Positions 11,255-22,150 of a stretch of 64,000 nucleotides of DNA are shown in pieces (within the stretch, counting starts at the first letter, position 1; each line of letters opens with the position of its first letter). The notes beneath the pieces were generated by a model. It had not been told where the DNA came from, searched no databases, and saw nothing but the letters and a program-made list of their open reading frames with translations. This stretch comes from Chamaecyparis obtusa (taxonomy: Eukaryota; Streptophyta; Pinopsida; Cupressales; Cupressaceae). The position numbers and the translations under genes were made by a program. Where the stretch lies: NCBI GenBank assembly GCA_027943335.1, contig BSBK01008431.1:124001-188000 (forward strand). Reading direction: 5' to 3'.

Positions 11255-12053
11255 ATCTAAACATATTGAGGAGATACTAAATTTTTTTGGTATGGAAGAC
11301 TCGAGACTAGTAAGTACACCTATGGCTATTGGACAAAAACTATCTAAAACTGATGAAACTGCTAAAGTGAATCAAACCTTGTATAGATCTATGATTGGAA
11401 AGCTATAATATGTTGTTCACAACAGACCGAATATTGCTGTAGGAGTTGGGATTGTGGCAAGATTTTCTACCAATCATAAGGAAAAGCATATGATGGCAAT
11501 GAAAAGAATACTGAGATATTTGAAGGGTACATAGGATTATGGATTATATTACAACAAGAATGGAAAATTTGAACTGAGAGTTTACACTAATGCAGATTGG
11601 GCTGGAAATGTTGATGACAAAAAAAGTACAAGTTGTGGATCATTCTTTCAAAGAAAGAGATTAGTCTCCTAGGCAAGCAAGAAATAGAACTACATTTCCC
11701 AATCTACAACAAAAGTTGAGTATGTAGCAGCAACAGTGAATTGTTCAAATTTAGTGTGGATCAAGCAATTGTTAAAAGGTATGAAAGAGGAAATCACTGA
11801 GCCGGTTGTTATTTTTTGTGATAACAAAAATGCTATTAATATATCAAGGAATCCAATGATGCACACTAAGACTAAGCATATTGCTATCAAGTATTATTAC
11901 TTGAGAGAGCTAGTTCAGGACAAAGAAGTGAGAATGGAATATGTGAATACAAAAGAACAATTAGCAGATATATTCACAAAAGATTTACCTAAGGATGTTC
12001 ATGAATATCTTAGAGGTAAAGTAGGGGTGATTACACTAACTGAGGCTACCTAG
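11255..12053 (+). pseudogene. Copia RT C-terminus and RNase H fragment
   Basis: The reading starts HIEEILNFFGMEDSRLVSTP, the usual end of a Copia reverse transcriptase. It passes RPNIAVGVGIVARF and AMKRILRYLKGT, then enters RNase H at YTNADWAGNVDDKKS. It ends with the family's KTKHIAIKYYYLRE and QLADIFTKDLP motifs. Four stops interrupt the first half (for example near 11406 and 11533). From 11736 to 12053 the frame is clean. The Asp of DADWAG is retained as NADWAG's second residue pair. The RT active-site region (YVDD) lies upstream and is absent, so this copy cannot encode a working polymerase. Confidence 0.85.
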
Positions 12054-12471
12054 TTAACTAGGAGCACTGCATCAAATGTAATAAAAAAAAAATTTGACAA
12101 ATTGATGCAGAAAAGGTCACACTGTAGGAGCTGCCTAGAGTTGTGAGAAGTAAGGCAGAGATATTAATCAGTCATAAGTAAGATGACAAAGGGAGCATAC
12201 AAAATACATAACTGATATGAAGATACCTACATAATAGAGATGTAAGTGAGAGATACAAGCTTTGGCATTGTTGTCAAAGAGGGAGAAGATTCAATGAAAC
12301 CTGAGGGAGAGATACAAAAAAGATTCAGAGGGAGTAATTGAGCAAGCGATCAAGCAAGAAAAATGTTGTGAATCAGAAATTAGGTAAGGATATTAATAAA
12401 AATCTGATGCATAAAGATTTTGGATTGTTTGGTAAATCATGTGTTATTCATATGGTGTTGCCATCAATGCC

Positions 12472-12483
12472 AAAGAGGGAGAT
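12472..12483 (+). promoter_or_regulatory. Polypurine tract
   Basis: AAAGAGGGAGAT lies immediately before the TGTTGG start of the 3' LTR at 12484. This is the expected plus-strand primer site. The pol-less element D/E has AAAGGGGGAGAT in the same place on its own strand. Confidence 0.8.
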
Positions 12484-14005
12484 TGTTGGAAACTAGAATT
12501 GAAACAATTGTTATATTTTCATTGATATCAAATCTTAACTGGTAAGATAGTTGCTATCTAGGATAGTACGATATCTTTTGATTGATGAAGAGGATTTGAG
12601 AAAAGGAGATAACAAGAGAACCTAAGCAAAGGTTGAGTTATGTGATACTTCAATGGGTACTTTGATCAGTTGACACATTGACAAGGTAATGAGTTGTTTA
12701 TCTAAGTAAGAAGAAAGAATGGAAATATAGGATTGATCGAGCAAAAGTGAAGAAATTTAGTTTAAGTCGAGTGATGTTAGTGTTGACCAAGCGCTAGTAT
12801 ATGCCGAGTAAATGTAGTGGTGACCGAACATCAGCAATTGTCGAGCGATAGGAAATTACTGAGCAAAGACAGTGTTTGCCGAGGAAGATAGTTTGTAGTG
12901 ATGACTGAGATACGTAGTGATGACCGAGGAGATAAACACAGTATTGACCGAGTGTCACTAATTTACATTTGAAGATAGAATTGAGAATCCCAGCCGACAT
13001 AGTTGAATTCTTGGGATATGTAAAATGTGTTGACATTATTAATGAATTGTATGGAGTATTTATTGTATGGTAAATCATTTTCTTATAGATTTAAAGAGAA
13101 GTTTGGAGATGTATCTAGAAGGGAAAAGATGAAGAACATAATGATGGAAGGATTTGATGAATCTGACCTAAACCTAAGATCTACGGAGGAGATTAAGAGG
13201 CAAAAGCTTGATCTACCTGATCAAAGAAGTATAAAGGAAACCTAATTGTGAGGCTACAGAGTATGAAGAAGAGGTTGATGTTATTGACTGATGAGTCTAA
13301 GTAGAAGGTTGAAGGTGAAATTGTGAAGGAGTTGAAAAGAGTTGTGATTGCTTGAAGTGAATTCTGAGAAGAACAGAGATGGAAATGGAAATGGAGATCA
13401 GTCAACAAGTTAACATATATATGCGAAGTGGATTTGTATTTGCAAAGTGAGTTGTATATTTTTTAGATCAGAAACTACTATTACTTTCTAACCATTGTAT
13501 TGAAGTCTAAATCTTTTAATCAAGGTTGACCTAATAGTCATTGTATAAATCCTTTAATCAAGGTGACATTCCAATGGAATGTTCTTAAGTCCTCTAACTA
13601 GGCCACTTTTGACAGAGTGTTTTGAATCCTTTAACAGGGTCACACCTAACAATGTGTTTGTAAACCTTTGACCAGGTTGGCTTTTCACAGAGCTCACTTT
13701 AGAAGAGTGAAAACCAGTAGCATGTTACAAAGTGGTTTTTTCCAAATTGGGTTTCCACTATAAATCCTAGTGTTATACTTGTGTGAATGATTTTGATGTG
13801 GATGTTGTTGAATTTATTATTCTGCAAGTTAATTACTGTTGGACAGTGGACTGCATGTTATATGTTTATGATATATGCTATAGAGACCAAGTTGAATTGT
13901 TGATTAGATCTACAATTGTTGAAGTGCTAGAAAGTTCAATTGGTACATCTAGACTTGAGAACAACTGATTCACCCCGCTCTCTATTGTTATAAATCATTT
14001 TAACA
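12484..14005 (+). repeat. 3' LTR of Copia element B
   Basis: It starts TGTTGGAAACTAG and ends CATTTTAACA. The first half has about ten spaced copies of a GACCGAG or GCCGAG motif (12740-12960). The second half has imperfect ~35-bp repeats around CCTTTAAYCAGGGT (13505-13680) and a GATTCACCCC segment near the end. The same blocks appear on the minus strand in the LTRs at 49051 and 57136. Confidence 0.75.
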
Positions 14006-14006
14006 G

Positions 14007-14432
14007 GTTCCCAAGGCCTTCGGCAACATATGCTAGATCAAAGGGAGAAATTAGTCACTGGTCATGAATATGAGGTAAGCTCTTTATAATATTCTATGAC
14101 TTGTGCAATAAGTAATTAGAGGTATTATGTATTTTAATAAGATAAATTATGTTGTGTATAGGAAGCCCAACAATTGAACTCCTCAGGTAGTGAACATGAA
14201 GAGAGGATAGAGGAACATGATGAATTGTTTGTTGCACACAATGATTTGATTGTGATTCCTGAACCTCAACAGGAAACCATCCTTGAATTTCAGCAAGTGG
14301 GAGACAAGAATAATGAGGAGGGTGTTCAATGTTATGAACAATCCACACCCACAGTTAGAATAGTTCCTCATAAAAAGAGGACACAAAGGAAGAGGACACA
14401 TAGACTGACAACACTTGACAACTATGAAATTG
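14007..14432 (+). pseudogene. CACTA-internal gene, two exons
   Basis: Exon 14007-14074 ends GAG|GTAAGC and exon 14162-14432 begins after GTGTATAG. The join keeps the frame (HEYE then EAQQLNSSGSEHEERI). The product is acidic and Gln-rich, then strongly basic (HKKRTQRKRTHRL), and ends at a possible donor TTG|GTATGG. I infer it is a piece of the element's own protein because it sits inside the CACTA fragment. No catalytic domain can be seen. The upstream exons were lost to the LTR insertion. Confidence 0.45.
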
Positions 14433-15409
14433 GTATGGTTCTTTGTTTCATATTGTCTTTTCATGGTATGACTACAACTTTGTATGCTATCTATTGTGTC
14501 TAATTGTAAGAATAAGTCATTTTGATCTTAGAATGTGGCATCTTGCATGCAATTTTAAATAAATATGGATCTCTACCAAATTTATATTCTATGTTGGATT
14601 TATTTTCAAGAGTCATCTAACAATCACCAATAATGAAAACTTCAGCACACCTTAGGATCACCAACATACCTTTCGTGCACTCTATGGATACTACTTACAA
14701 ATCATATCTCTCTGTTATAAAACTCTACTACAAAAATCAAACTAGTTGCAACAAAAGACAATAAGTTCTAATCAATAAAAACTCCAATCCAAAGGGGCAT
14801 CACAAATACTCTATGAAAGTACATAAGAATAGTTTTAACTTACCAGAATTATTATTGATCTGTGAGAAAAAACCTGTGTGCTTAACTCGTGAGTTTACTT
14901 GTTGATTTTTCATAGATACTCCATCTAAGAAATTGTCTACATAGCTAGAAAAATGTTAAAAGATTCAATTTTTTACATGTTCTTTTTCACATTGATAACA
15001 TTCAGTGCATTTGGAATTTATTTTTTATAATTGTGAATTCATTTTTTGTAGCATTGGTAAGGTATATGTAATAATGTAGCCTATGAATTAACAATATCAT
15101 TGTTTTGTATTTTATTTACAGATTTTTGTTTTGTTTTCCCTTCTCATTCTAGTGTTTTCTTATCTTGAAATTTTTTATCCATTTTTTTTTACCATCTATC
15201 TAGTTGTCAGGGATTACAGTTTATGATTTTAAATTTATATGCATTCTAATCCCTTTACTCCAAGTTGGATAAAGGACTATCTCTATCTTAAGCTACTTGT
15301 GCATTCTGAAGCCCACAACTTGATCATTTAATTTGATATGTTTTGCATTTGTGAGTAGCATCATTTGATTAGTTATGTTATATACTTACACTTCTTTTCT
15401 ATGTTTTAG

Positions 15410-15608
15410 GCTACAAGAGAAACATGAAGAATGTGAGATGCTTCTTGTTCGATTGAATCTTTTATATGTTTCATATGCTTCTTGTTCAATTGAAAAACAT
15501 TGTTGGACAATTGTATATTCTAGATATGGGAAGGTGAAAATAGTACAGCTCCAACATGTTCAAAATAAATATTTCCTTCTAGTTGTCTTTATAAAAATAT
15601 GTAGCTAA
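15410..15608 (+). pseudogene. Possible last exon of the CACTA gene
   Basis: A plausible acceptor, ATGTTTTAG, precedes LQEKHEECEMLLVRLN, a heptad-like segment of the kind found at the end of plant CACTA proteins. Hydrophobic sequence and a stop at 15606 follow. The link to the 14162-14432 exon is not proven, and phase can be read more than one way. Confidence 0.3.
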
Positions 15609-15992
15609 ATAAACGAGTTTTTACGCTGCACCATTAAACTTGGTGGACATGTTAACTTATGGAGGAGAAATTATGAGGCTGTAGTGTTTGGAAAATTAGT
15701 GTCAATATTTAAATAATGGCTATGTTGTATCAATGGCATATTTTTATGGTTGTGGAGTAATTCCCATTCTATTTTGTAAGATACAAAACATTGGAAATAA
15801 TTAAAATAAATGTGGCATTTCTTATCAAGTTAGTTTGTTATGCTACTTTGTTTATTGTTTTGTAAGAAACCAAATTTTGGAAATAATTATAGTGAATATT
15901 GTATTATATCTATTTGGAAACATTGAATGTTGAAATCCACAGTAAAAAAAAATTGAAATCAACTATTTATTTTTTTAATACATTTTTCCATA

Positions 15993-16126
15993 TTGTCTCT
16001 ATAGAGACAATATCTAGGATTTAAATACAATTTGTCTCTCTAGAGACAATAGTTGGAGTTAAAGACATACTGTCTCTTGAGAGACAATATGTCTTTGCAT
16101 GCCAGCTATTGTCTCTAAAGAGACAA
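15993..16126. repeat. CACTA subterminal palindrome array
   Basis: Four sites occur in 134 bp: TTGTCTCTATAGAGACAA at 15993-16010 (perfect palindrome), TTGTCTCTCTAGAGACAA at 16032-16049, CTGTCTCTTGAGAGACAA at about 16070-16087, and TTGTCTCTAAAGAGACAA at 16109-16126. Half-sites (TTGTCTTA, AAGACAAT) continue to 16270. Confidence 0.85.
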
Positions 16127-16277
16127 AAAGACTTCCTGCTTCATATTGTCTAATAGAGATAGTTTTTTAAGACAATAATTTGAGATGGAGGTTTAAGGAC
16201 AATACTAAGACAATATATAAGTTTTTTTTTGTCTTAAGTTGAGACAATTTATTCAAAAATTGTCTTAAAACCCCCCT

Positions 16278-16290
16278 CTATGTAGTAGTG
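16278..16290 (-). repeat. CACTA terminal inverted repeat
   Basis: The minus strand reads CACTACTACATAG from 16290. The following three bases, AAC, would be the target duplication, but the partner end is missing. Confidence 0.75.
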
Positions 16291-16299
16291 AACACAATT

Positions 16300-17643
16300 C
16301 CAAATTATGTAATGTCTATCCTGCATGCACCAAGAGGAGTCATTCAATCACTCAAGAAGTGCATCGGAGATTTTCTTTGGAAAGGTAATATAGATGATAA
16401 AAAGAAGATCCCATTAATATCTTAGGAGGACATATGCAAAACTAAATTGGAAGGTGATACAAGAATTCACAACTTGGAATAAAGGAACCTACGAACTTTA
16501 GCTTAGGAGCCAAGTTGGCTTGGAAAATTTATGAAAAACCATCCTCTTTATGGGCTCAATTCATTACAACTAAATACTTAGATGAGATTCATTCATAGAG
16601 AATCTTCACTATCCTCAGTCCACCAAAAGGGTCCATTGTGTGGAATTTTATTCTAAAAAGTAGGGAGGTCATCCTTGTGTATCTATCACGCAACATGCTA
16701 GGGAGATCTTGCAACAAGAGTGGGGAAAATAGTAAAGAATTACATCCAAATAGTGTCTTCAGATGGACATGCATGCATTAAGTGGAGAGATTTCTCGACA
16801 TTGCCCATACCTCAAGGTGAACAAGATGATTTAAAGGAAATAGTAGAACAAAGGAGCATCTTCTTCTCTTTGGAGTTTGATCATCTAATTTGGGCCCGAA
16901 GTAAACGTGGTAGATATATCATCGAACAAGGATACGAGTCTCTGAAAAACACAGTAGGTCAGAGACCATGAGGAGAGTTTTCTTTTTGCTGGCACGATGC
17001 CATTCTTCCAAAGGCACGTGCTTTCACCTAGCTAGCTCTTAATAATAGAATATTGCAACAAGAGTAGGGGGAAATAGTAAAGAATTACATACAAATAGTG
17101 TCTTCAGATGGACATGCATGCATCAAGTGCAGAGATTTCTCGACATTGCCCATACCTCAAGGTGAAAAAGATGATTTAAAGGAAATATTAGAACAAAGGA
17201 GCATATTCTTCTCTTTGGAGTTTGATCATCTAATTTGGGCCCGAAGTAAAAGTGGTAGATATATCATCAAACAAGGATACGAGTCTCTGAAAAACACAGT
17301 AGGTCAGAGACCATGAAGGGAGTTTTCTTTTTGTTGCCATGATTCCATTCTTCCAAAGGCAGGTGCTTTCACCTAGCTAGCTCTTAATAATAGAATCTTG
17401 ACAAGAACGAGATCAGTCAAAATGGGAGTAACAAAAGCATTCGGTTGTATACTATATGGCTCTGAAAATGAATCCACAGATCATTTATTGGGCTCTTATC
17501 CTTTCTCCCAAGATTGTTGGCGTTGGTTATTAAGCAAGCTGAAGTGGTGTGGACCATTACCACACATTCAGGGAATTAGTGGCAAGATGGCCTTTACTTC
17601 ACAAAGATTCATTTTTTGCAGCAATTTGGCAGATATCTTCTGA
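16300..17643 (+). pseudogene. LINE RT-terminal and zf-RVT region
   Basis: The opening reads like the post-catalytic part of a plant LINE RT (HAPRGVIQSLKKCIGDFLWKG). The end (17440-17570) resembles the zf-RVT zinc-binding segment, FGCILYGSENESTDHLLGSY then FSQDCW, with two of the expected Cys replaced by Tyr and Ser. The central part is a 344-bp tandem duplication. There are many stops, and no RT catalytic motif is present. Confidence 0.6.
16709..17398 (+). repeat. 344-bp tandem duplication inside LINE
   Basis: GCAACAAGAGT at 16711 recurs at 17055, and both copies run to AATAATAGAAT-TTG. They differ at about 15 positions by eye. Both still carry the same 70-83-residue open frame (MSSDGHACIKCRDFSTLPIP in copy 2). 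Confidence 0.85.
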
Positions 17644-17879
17644 AGTAGTTGCCTGGAGTATCTAATGGGAAAGGAATAAGAGGATCTTCAGAAAGGGGCA
17701 TATGTCATTAGAAAAAGTGTGTGAACACATAAAAAAACAATATCGGAAAATACAATCATGTATACTTAAAGACTAAAAAATTATCTTCCACTTTCTCCTC
17801 TATTGATTCTTAGGTTTTGAATGAATGGAAACTTATTCATATTCCTTTTAAGAGATCTCTTGTTGGCAATTAGTCTAAG

Positions 17880-18310
17880 GCATCAATCAAGTTGAAGGTA
17901 AAATGGGAAGGTCCTAGTGAAAATTTTGTGAAATTAAACTTTAATGGGGCATCTAAGGGTAATCCAGGGAGGTGTAGGGCCGGAAGTGTGATCAGAGACA
18001 GTAAGGGAAAGATCATGGGGGCAGTGGTAAATAAACTTCCAGTTGGGACAAACAACTTGGCAGAGGCGAATGCATTCCTATATGGCATCAGGTTGGCAAT
18101 AAAACTAAATGTTAAGAAGATACACATAGAGGGAGATTCACAGATAGTGACTTCCGCTGGAAACTCCTCCCTCGTTTTGAAAAATACAAAGTCAGCCATT
18201 GCTTCAGAGAAGCCAATTAGTTGGCTGATTAGCTAGCCAATGTTGCAGTCAATCTAGAATAAGAGCATTGTTTCTTTGAGTCAAAAGACGTGTTGCAAGA
18301 GATCATTAAC
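17880..18310 (+). pseudogene. LINE-type RNase H (RVT_3) domain
   Basis: Sequence in order: VKLNFNGASKGNPGRCRAGS, VIRDSKGKIMGAV, NNLAEANAFLYGIRLAI and IHIEGDSQIV. This is the plant LINE-associated RNase H signature. The first catalytic Asp (normally LNFDGAS) is Asn here, while the Glu in NNLAEA and the Asp in EGDS remain. The open frame ends at 18236. Downstream, LANVAVNLE in another frame shows the lost C-terminus. This follows the zf-RVT region, as in plant L1 elements. Confidence 0.75.
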
Positions 18311-18889
18311 AAGGAAAATCTGGTAAATTCGCCCCAGCTATAAGAGGAAGTAAAATTAGCAAAGCAAGTGTAACAAGTCTGCTTTAACAAGGTTGGATTT
18401 GAGGTTGGGGATTGGTGGTATTTGAGACATTAAGGCATCCTGGACATGGGGCTCTTAGTTTGGCAGATTGTAGTTGGAGTGGTACAGAATTGTTTTTAAC
18501 TTTAATCATAGTGAGGTAAGTCTTTTAGGACTGTTGACATCATGAATATAAGCTGGATATCACCTTTTCCTCAAGTAATGATTTCTGGGCCAGCGAAAGG
18601 ATAGACGTGTCATTAATACACTTGCGACACTTGTAGAGATGACAATTTTTAAATGCCAACTAGGTATGGTAGTCCGTTTTCTTGCATGGGGATAGATTTT
18701 GCATGTGGGAAAGATTAGGAAATTTTCATCACATTTATGAAAGCACAGAATTTTGAGCTCCGCACATATGAATTCAGCATGCTAGTGGTAAAATCATGAT
18801 GGGCATCTGTTTTTATATTCTCTCCTCCCCTCTTTTCGAAGCACTTTGATTGGTGGGAGTCCTATCCTGTAGTTTCTACTGCCATAAAT

Positions 18890-19570
18890 ATGGAGTACAG
18901 ACCGCTAAATCTTCGCATCCTTATTCCAGTCCGTCAAGGGGAACTGCCAATCTCCGACCCCTTCCTCATTAGGCATATGAGAAGAACATTCAAATGGGAT
19001 TGCTGGAACATAGAACAGTCAATTAGGACAGTGATTGGCAATGAAGTTCTTATCCTTAAGGCGCTGAGAAGCTTATACTACTCTCAGGTACTCTCTGGTT
19101 TTCTTTCCAATTATTTTGGCCTACTCCAAGATTACCAGTTAGTAATGCGTCTGGCTAGTAGCCATGCTAGGGAGGATTTCATATCGGTGGCTAATATGGA
19201 TACGGCTATCAGTGCATATAGCTTGATCACGTCTAAAGTGTCGGTTGCGGGTTTGTTCCCACTCCTGTCCCTTGAGAAGAAGCAAGAATTTGTCAGGTTA
19301 TATGACATCATGAAAATAGGTGTTGTCAACAAAGATTGTAGGTACTTCCGGAGAGAATTAGCTTGTTTGTCGGAGATTTTAACATCTCCCATGATGGCAA
19401 ATGCAATAAGGAGTTTCGATTCTCTATCTCTACTAATTAAACACAAGTCCATGTCTTCTCCGCCAAGGTCCCTCCAGAGAGTATGCATTGCTAACACAAA
19501 GGAGGTGGAAAGCTCTCCTTCAGGCCAGAATGACAAAGGAAAGGCAGTGTTAGTGGAAGAGGCGGCATAA
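18890..19570 (+). CDS. Uncharacterised 226-aa ORF in LINE 3' region
   Basis: The frame is clean from ATG 18890 to TAA 19568. The protein is mostly helical in look (YFGLLQDYQLVMRLASSHAR, LFPLLSLEKKQEFVRLYDIM) with a Ser/Lys-rich C-terminal tail (SPSGQNDKGKAVLVEEAA). It has no signal peptide, no zinc motif and no RT, endonuclease or RNase H residues. It begins 580 bp after the RNase H remnant on the same strand, and a LINE-like 3' end follows. It may therefore be a third ORF or a captured host segment. It is unusually intact next to its decayed neighbours. Function unknown; a captured host exon is an alternative. Confidence 0.45.
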   Translation: MEYRPLNLRILIPVRQGELPISDPFLIRHMRRTFKWDCWNIEQSIRTVIGNEVLILKALRSLYYSQVLSGFLSNYFGLLQDYQLVMRLASSHAREDFISVANMDTAISAYSLITSKVSVAGLFPLLSLEKKQEFVRLYDIMKIGVVNKDCRYFRRELACLSEILTSPMMANAIRSFDSLSLLIKHKSMSSPPRSLQRVCIANTKEVESSPSGQNDKGKAVLVEEAA

Positions 19571-20635
19571 ACGTCTCAAATTTCAGGTCGAAAGTTCGGA
19601 TATAAGATTTTGAGTTTTTTGATCTATATGGTCTAAGCTCTGGTTCTTGTTCATTCTATTTTGGTTTTAAGGTTTTGAAAATATAGATGATATTCCTTGG
19701 TTCGACTAACCAATTAGATGGACTTGGATTCCGTTTTGTATATTTTATTGTAAAATTTGTCATAAAGGTTAACTGGTCCTAATTAGAGGTAATACCAGAC
19801 TGATCCTCTATTTGTGATGGCATTCCAGGGTGAAAAAATCGGTTATCATTCTTTTGCAAGTGGTTTTTTGGTCAGTATCTGTATGTTTAATGATAGTCTG
19901 GTCAGTGCTGCATTCCCCCACTGGTTTGGTATAAGGTTTTGAAGTATTGTTATGTTGATATGTACTCAGGAGATACTTCACTCATCTATTTCTCTGGGTC
20001 CAGTGAGGACATTTTGTAACTATATGTAAATTTTGTTGATAATATTAATTTTAAGTATAGGTCTATGACCTTTTATAAAATAAATAGTAAGTACTTGTGA
20101 ATTTAGCTCTACAAAAAATATTATTTTGTAGTCTACAATAAGGAAAGTCAATGTTTTTAAGGACGTTGTATTTGACTAAGGGGAGTAAAGCATGTGAGCT
20201 GCGTACAAGATTCATATGGGCATCAAAATTTGATTACAATTCATAACCAAATATTTTTGAATGAGTCCACACCAAAACAAAAAAAAGTAGTCTTCTTAAG
20301 GAGCTTTTTTTTTTTTAAGACTTTGAATTGTGCTGATAAGAGTAAGGTATGCAAAGTGTATGTTAGAATTATGGATTATGTCACTAAATATTTAAGATTG
20401 GAGAACATGCTCAACTAAAAGAAAGAGTACTTGTAATGGCCTTATTTAACAATTATACCATTTCAAATGATAATGAAATGAATATTGCTAGTGAATGAAA
20501 ATTTTAAAAGACTTTGATATTTGTGGTTGCTCTCATCAATCTTTCATATCATATTATAAAATATACTTTATGTATTTAAGTAATGAAGTAGTATAGTCTT
20601 ATTCATAAAATTTGTAATTGTCAAATAATGAATAG
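19571..20635. other. LINE 3' end and AT-rich spacer
   Basis: 19571-20060 resembles a LINE 3' untranslated region, rich in GGTTTTGAA and TTTTGTTGATAATATT. No gene is seen from 20060 to 20635. A poly-T run lies near 20308. Confidence 0.4.
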
Positions 20636-22150
20636 AGATTATAGTTTATTATAAATTTATAAAAAATTCTAATTTGATCTATTTTTTATTAGTTGATTAT
20701 ATAATTATTTTATTCTTATCAATATAAAATATATTAATTTTTTGTTATCTACAATTTAATGCACATCTCATTGATAGTGATAGTGGTAGGCAAATGCCTA
20801 ATTTAAACATTAAATATAATTGTAATTACCATAAGAAAAAATGTTAATATAATATATAGAACTTGAAAGTCCCAAATTTAATTAATCAATGTGAATCAAT
20901 CTTAAACATCTATAAAAATAGATGTTAAAAAAATATATAATTTCTTATTAAATTGAAATTAAAATAATTATTAATATCATCAAATAATCATAATAAAAGG
21001 TAATTAAAAAATGAAGACAGTTCATCTATAACATGTCTAAACAAAACAAAACATATATATACTATATCAACTTATAATAAGCCAAAAGTTAATCTCAAAA
21101 TCTAAAAGCTACTAAAGCGTGTTGCGGACTCGAACTCAATAGATTATAGTTTATTATAAATTTATAAAAAATTCTAATTTGATCTATTTTTTATTAGTTG
21201 ATTATATAATTATTTTATTCTTATCAATATAAAATATATTAATTTTTTGTTATCTACAATTTAATGCACATCTCATTGATAGTGATAGTGGTAGGCAAAT
21301 GCCTAATTTAAACATTAAATATAATTGTAATTACCATAAGAAAAAATGTTAATATAATATATAGAACTTGAAAGTCCCAAATTTAATTAATCAATGTGAA
21401 TCAATCTTAAACATCTATAAAAATAGATGTTAAAAAAATATATAATTTCTTATTAAATTGAAATTAAAATAATTATTAATATCATCAAATAATCATAATA
21501 AAAGGTAATTAAAAAATGAAGACAGTTCATCTATAACATGTCTAAACAAAACAAAACATATATATACTATATCAACTTATAATAAGCCAAAAGTTAATCT
21601 CAAAATCTAAAAGCTACTAAAGCGTGTTGCGGACTCGAACTCAATAGATTATAGTTTATTATAAATTTATAAAAAATTCTAATTTGATCTATTTTTTATT
21701 AGTTGATTATATAATTATTTTATTCTTATCAATATAAAATATATTAATTTTTTGTTATCTACAATTTAATGCACATCTCATTGATAGTGATAGTGGTAGG
21801 CAAATGCCTAATTTAAACATTAAATATAATTGTAATTACCATAAGAAAAAATGTTAATATAATATATAGAACTTGAAAGTCCCAAATTTAATTAATCAAT
21901 GTGAATCAATCTTAAACATCTATAAAAATAGATGTTAAAAAAATATATAATTTCTTATTAAATTGAAATTAAAATAATTATTAATATCATCAAATAATCA
22001 TAATAAAAGGTAATTAAAAAATGAAGACAGTTCATCTATAACATGTCTAAACAAAACAAAACATATATATACTATATCAACTTATAATAAGCCAAAAGTT
22101 AATCTCAAAATCTAAAAGCTACTAAAGCGTGTTGCGGACTCGAACTCAAT
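20636..22150. repeat. Three exact 505-bp tandem units
   Basis: Units start AGATTATAGTTTATT at 20636, 21141 and 21646, and the array ends at GAACTCAATAG. I compared copies 1 and 3 block by block and found no difference; copy 2 also appears identical. The unit is about 75-80% AT with no ORF. Its last 25 bp (GTTGCGGACTCGAACTC) is the only GC-richer part. The array lies 390 bp beyond the stop codon of the ankyrin/KAP gene. Exact identity means a very recent expansion or an assembly artefact. Confidence 0.95.

Larger units (their letters stand above)
11255..14005 (+). mobile_element. 5'-truncated Copia element (copy B)
   Basis: It contains the C-terminal part of the RT domain, RNase H, a 3' untranslated region with polypurine tract, and a 3' LTR. 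Gag, protease, integrase and the RT catalytic core are missing. Its LTR resembles those of the pol-less elements in this window (A, C, D, E), which makes it a plausible source of their replication enzymes. The RNase H frame ends at 12053 and the LTR begins 431 bp later. Confidence 0.75.
14006..16290 (+). mobile_element. CACTA (En/Spm) transposon 3' fragment
   Basis: The right end reads TGTAGTAGTG at 16281-16290, which is CACTACTACA on the other strand, the family's terminus. Inside it lies a cluster of palindromic TTGTCTCTNNAGAGACAA sites, the typical subterminal transposase-binding array. The left part is cut by the LTR ending at 14005, and no left CACTA terminus is seen. Two or three degenerate exons remain. 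Confidence 0.75.
16300..20060 (+). mobile_element. Decayed plant LINE (copy A')
   Basis: This is a 5'-truncated L1-type LINE starting beyond the RT core. It holds the RT-terminal WKGN...LIS region and an internally duplicated connection/zf-RVT segment. An RNase H domain, an unrecognised 226-aa ORF and an AT-rich 3' end follow. Frames are broken throughout except for the 226-aa ORF. It starts right after the CACTA terminus. Exact ends and target duplication could not be fixed. Confidence 0.6.

Noticed and set aside
21118..21145. tRNA-derived SINE head in the 505-bp unit
   Set aside because: The minus strand has a B-box-like GTTCGAGTCC, but no A box at the required distance and no tRNA fold.
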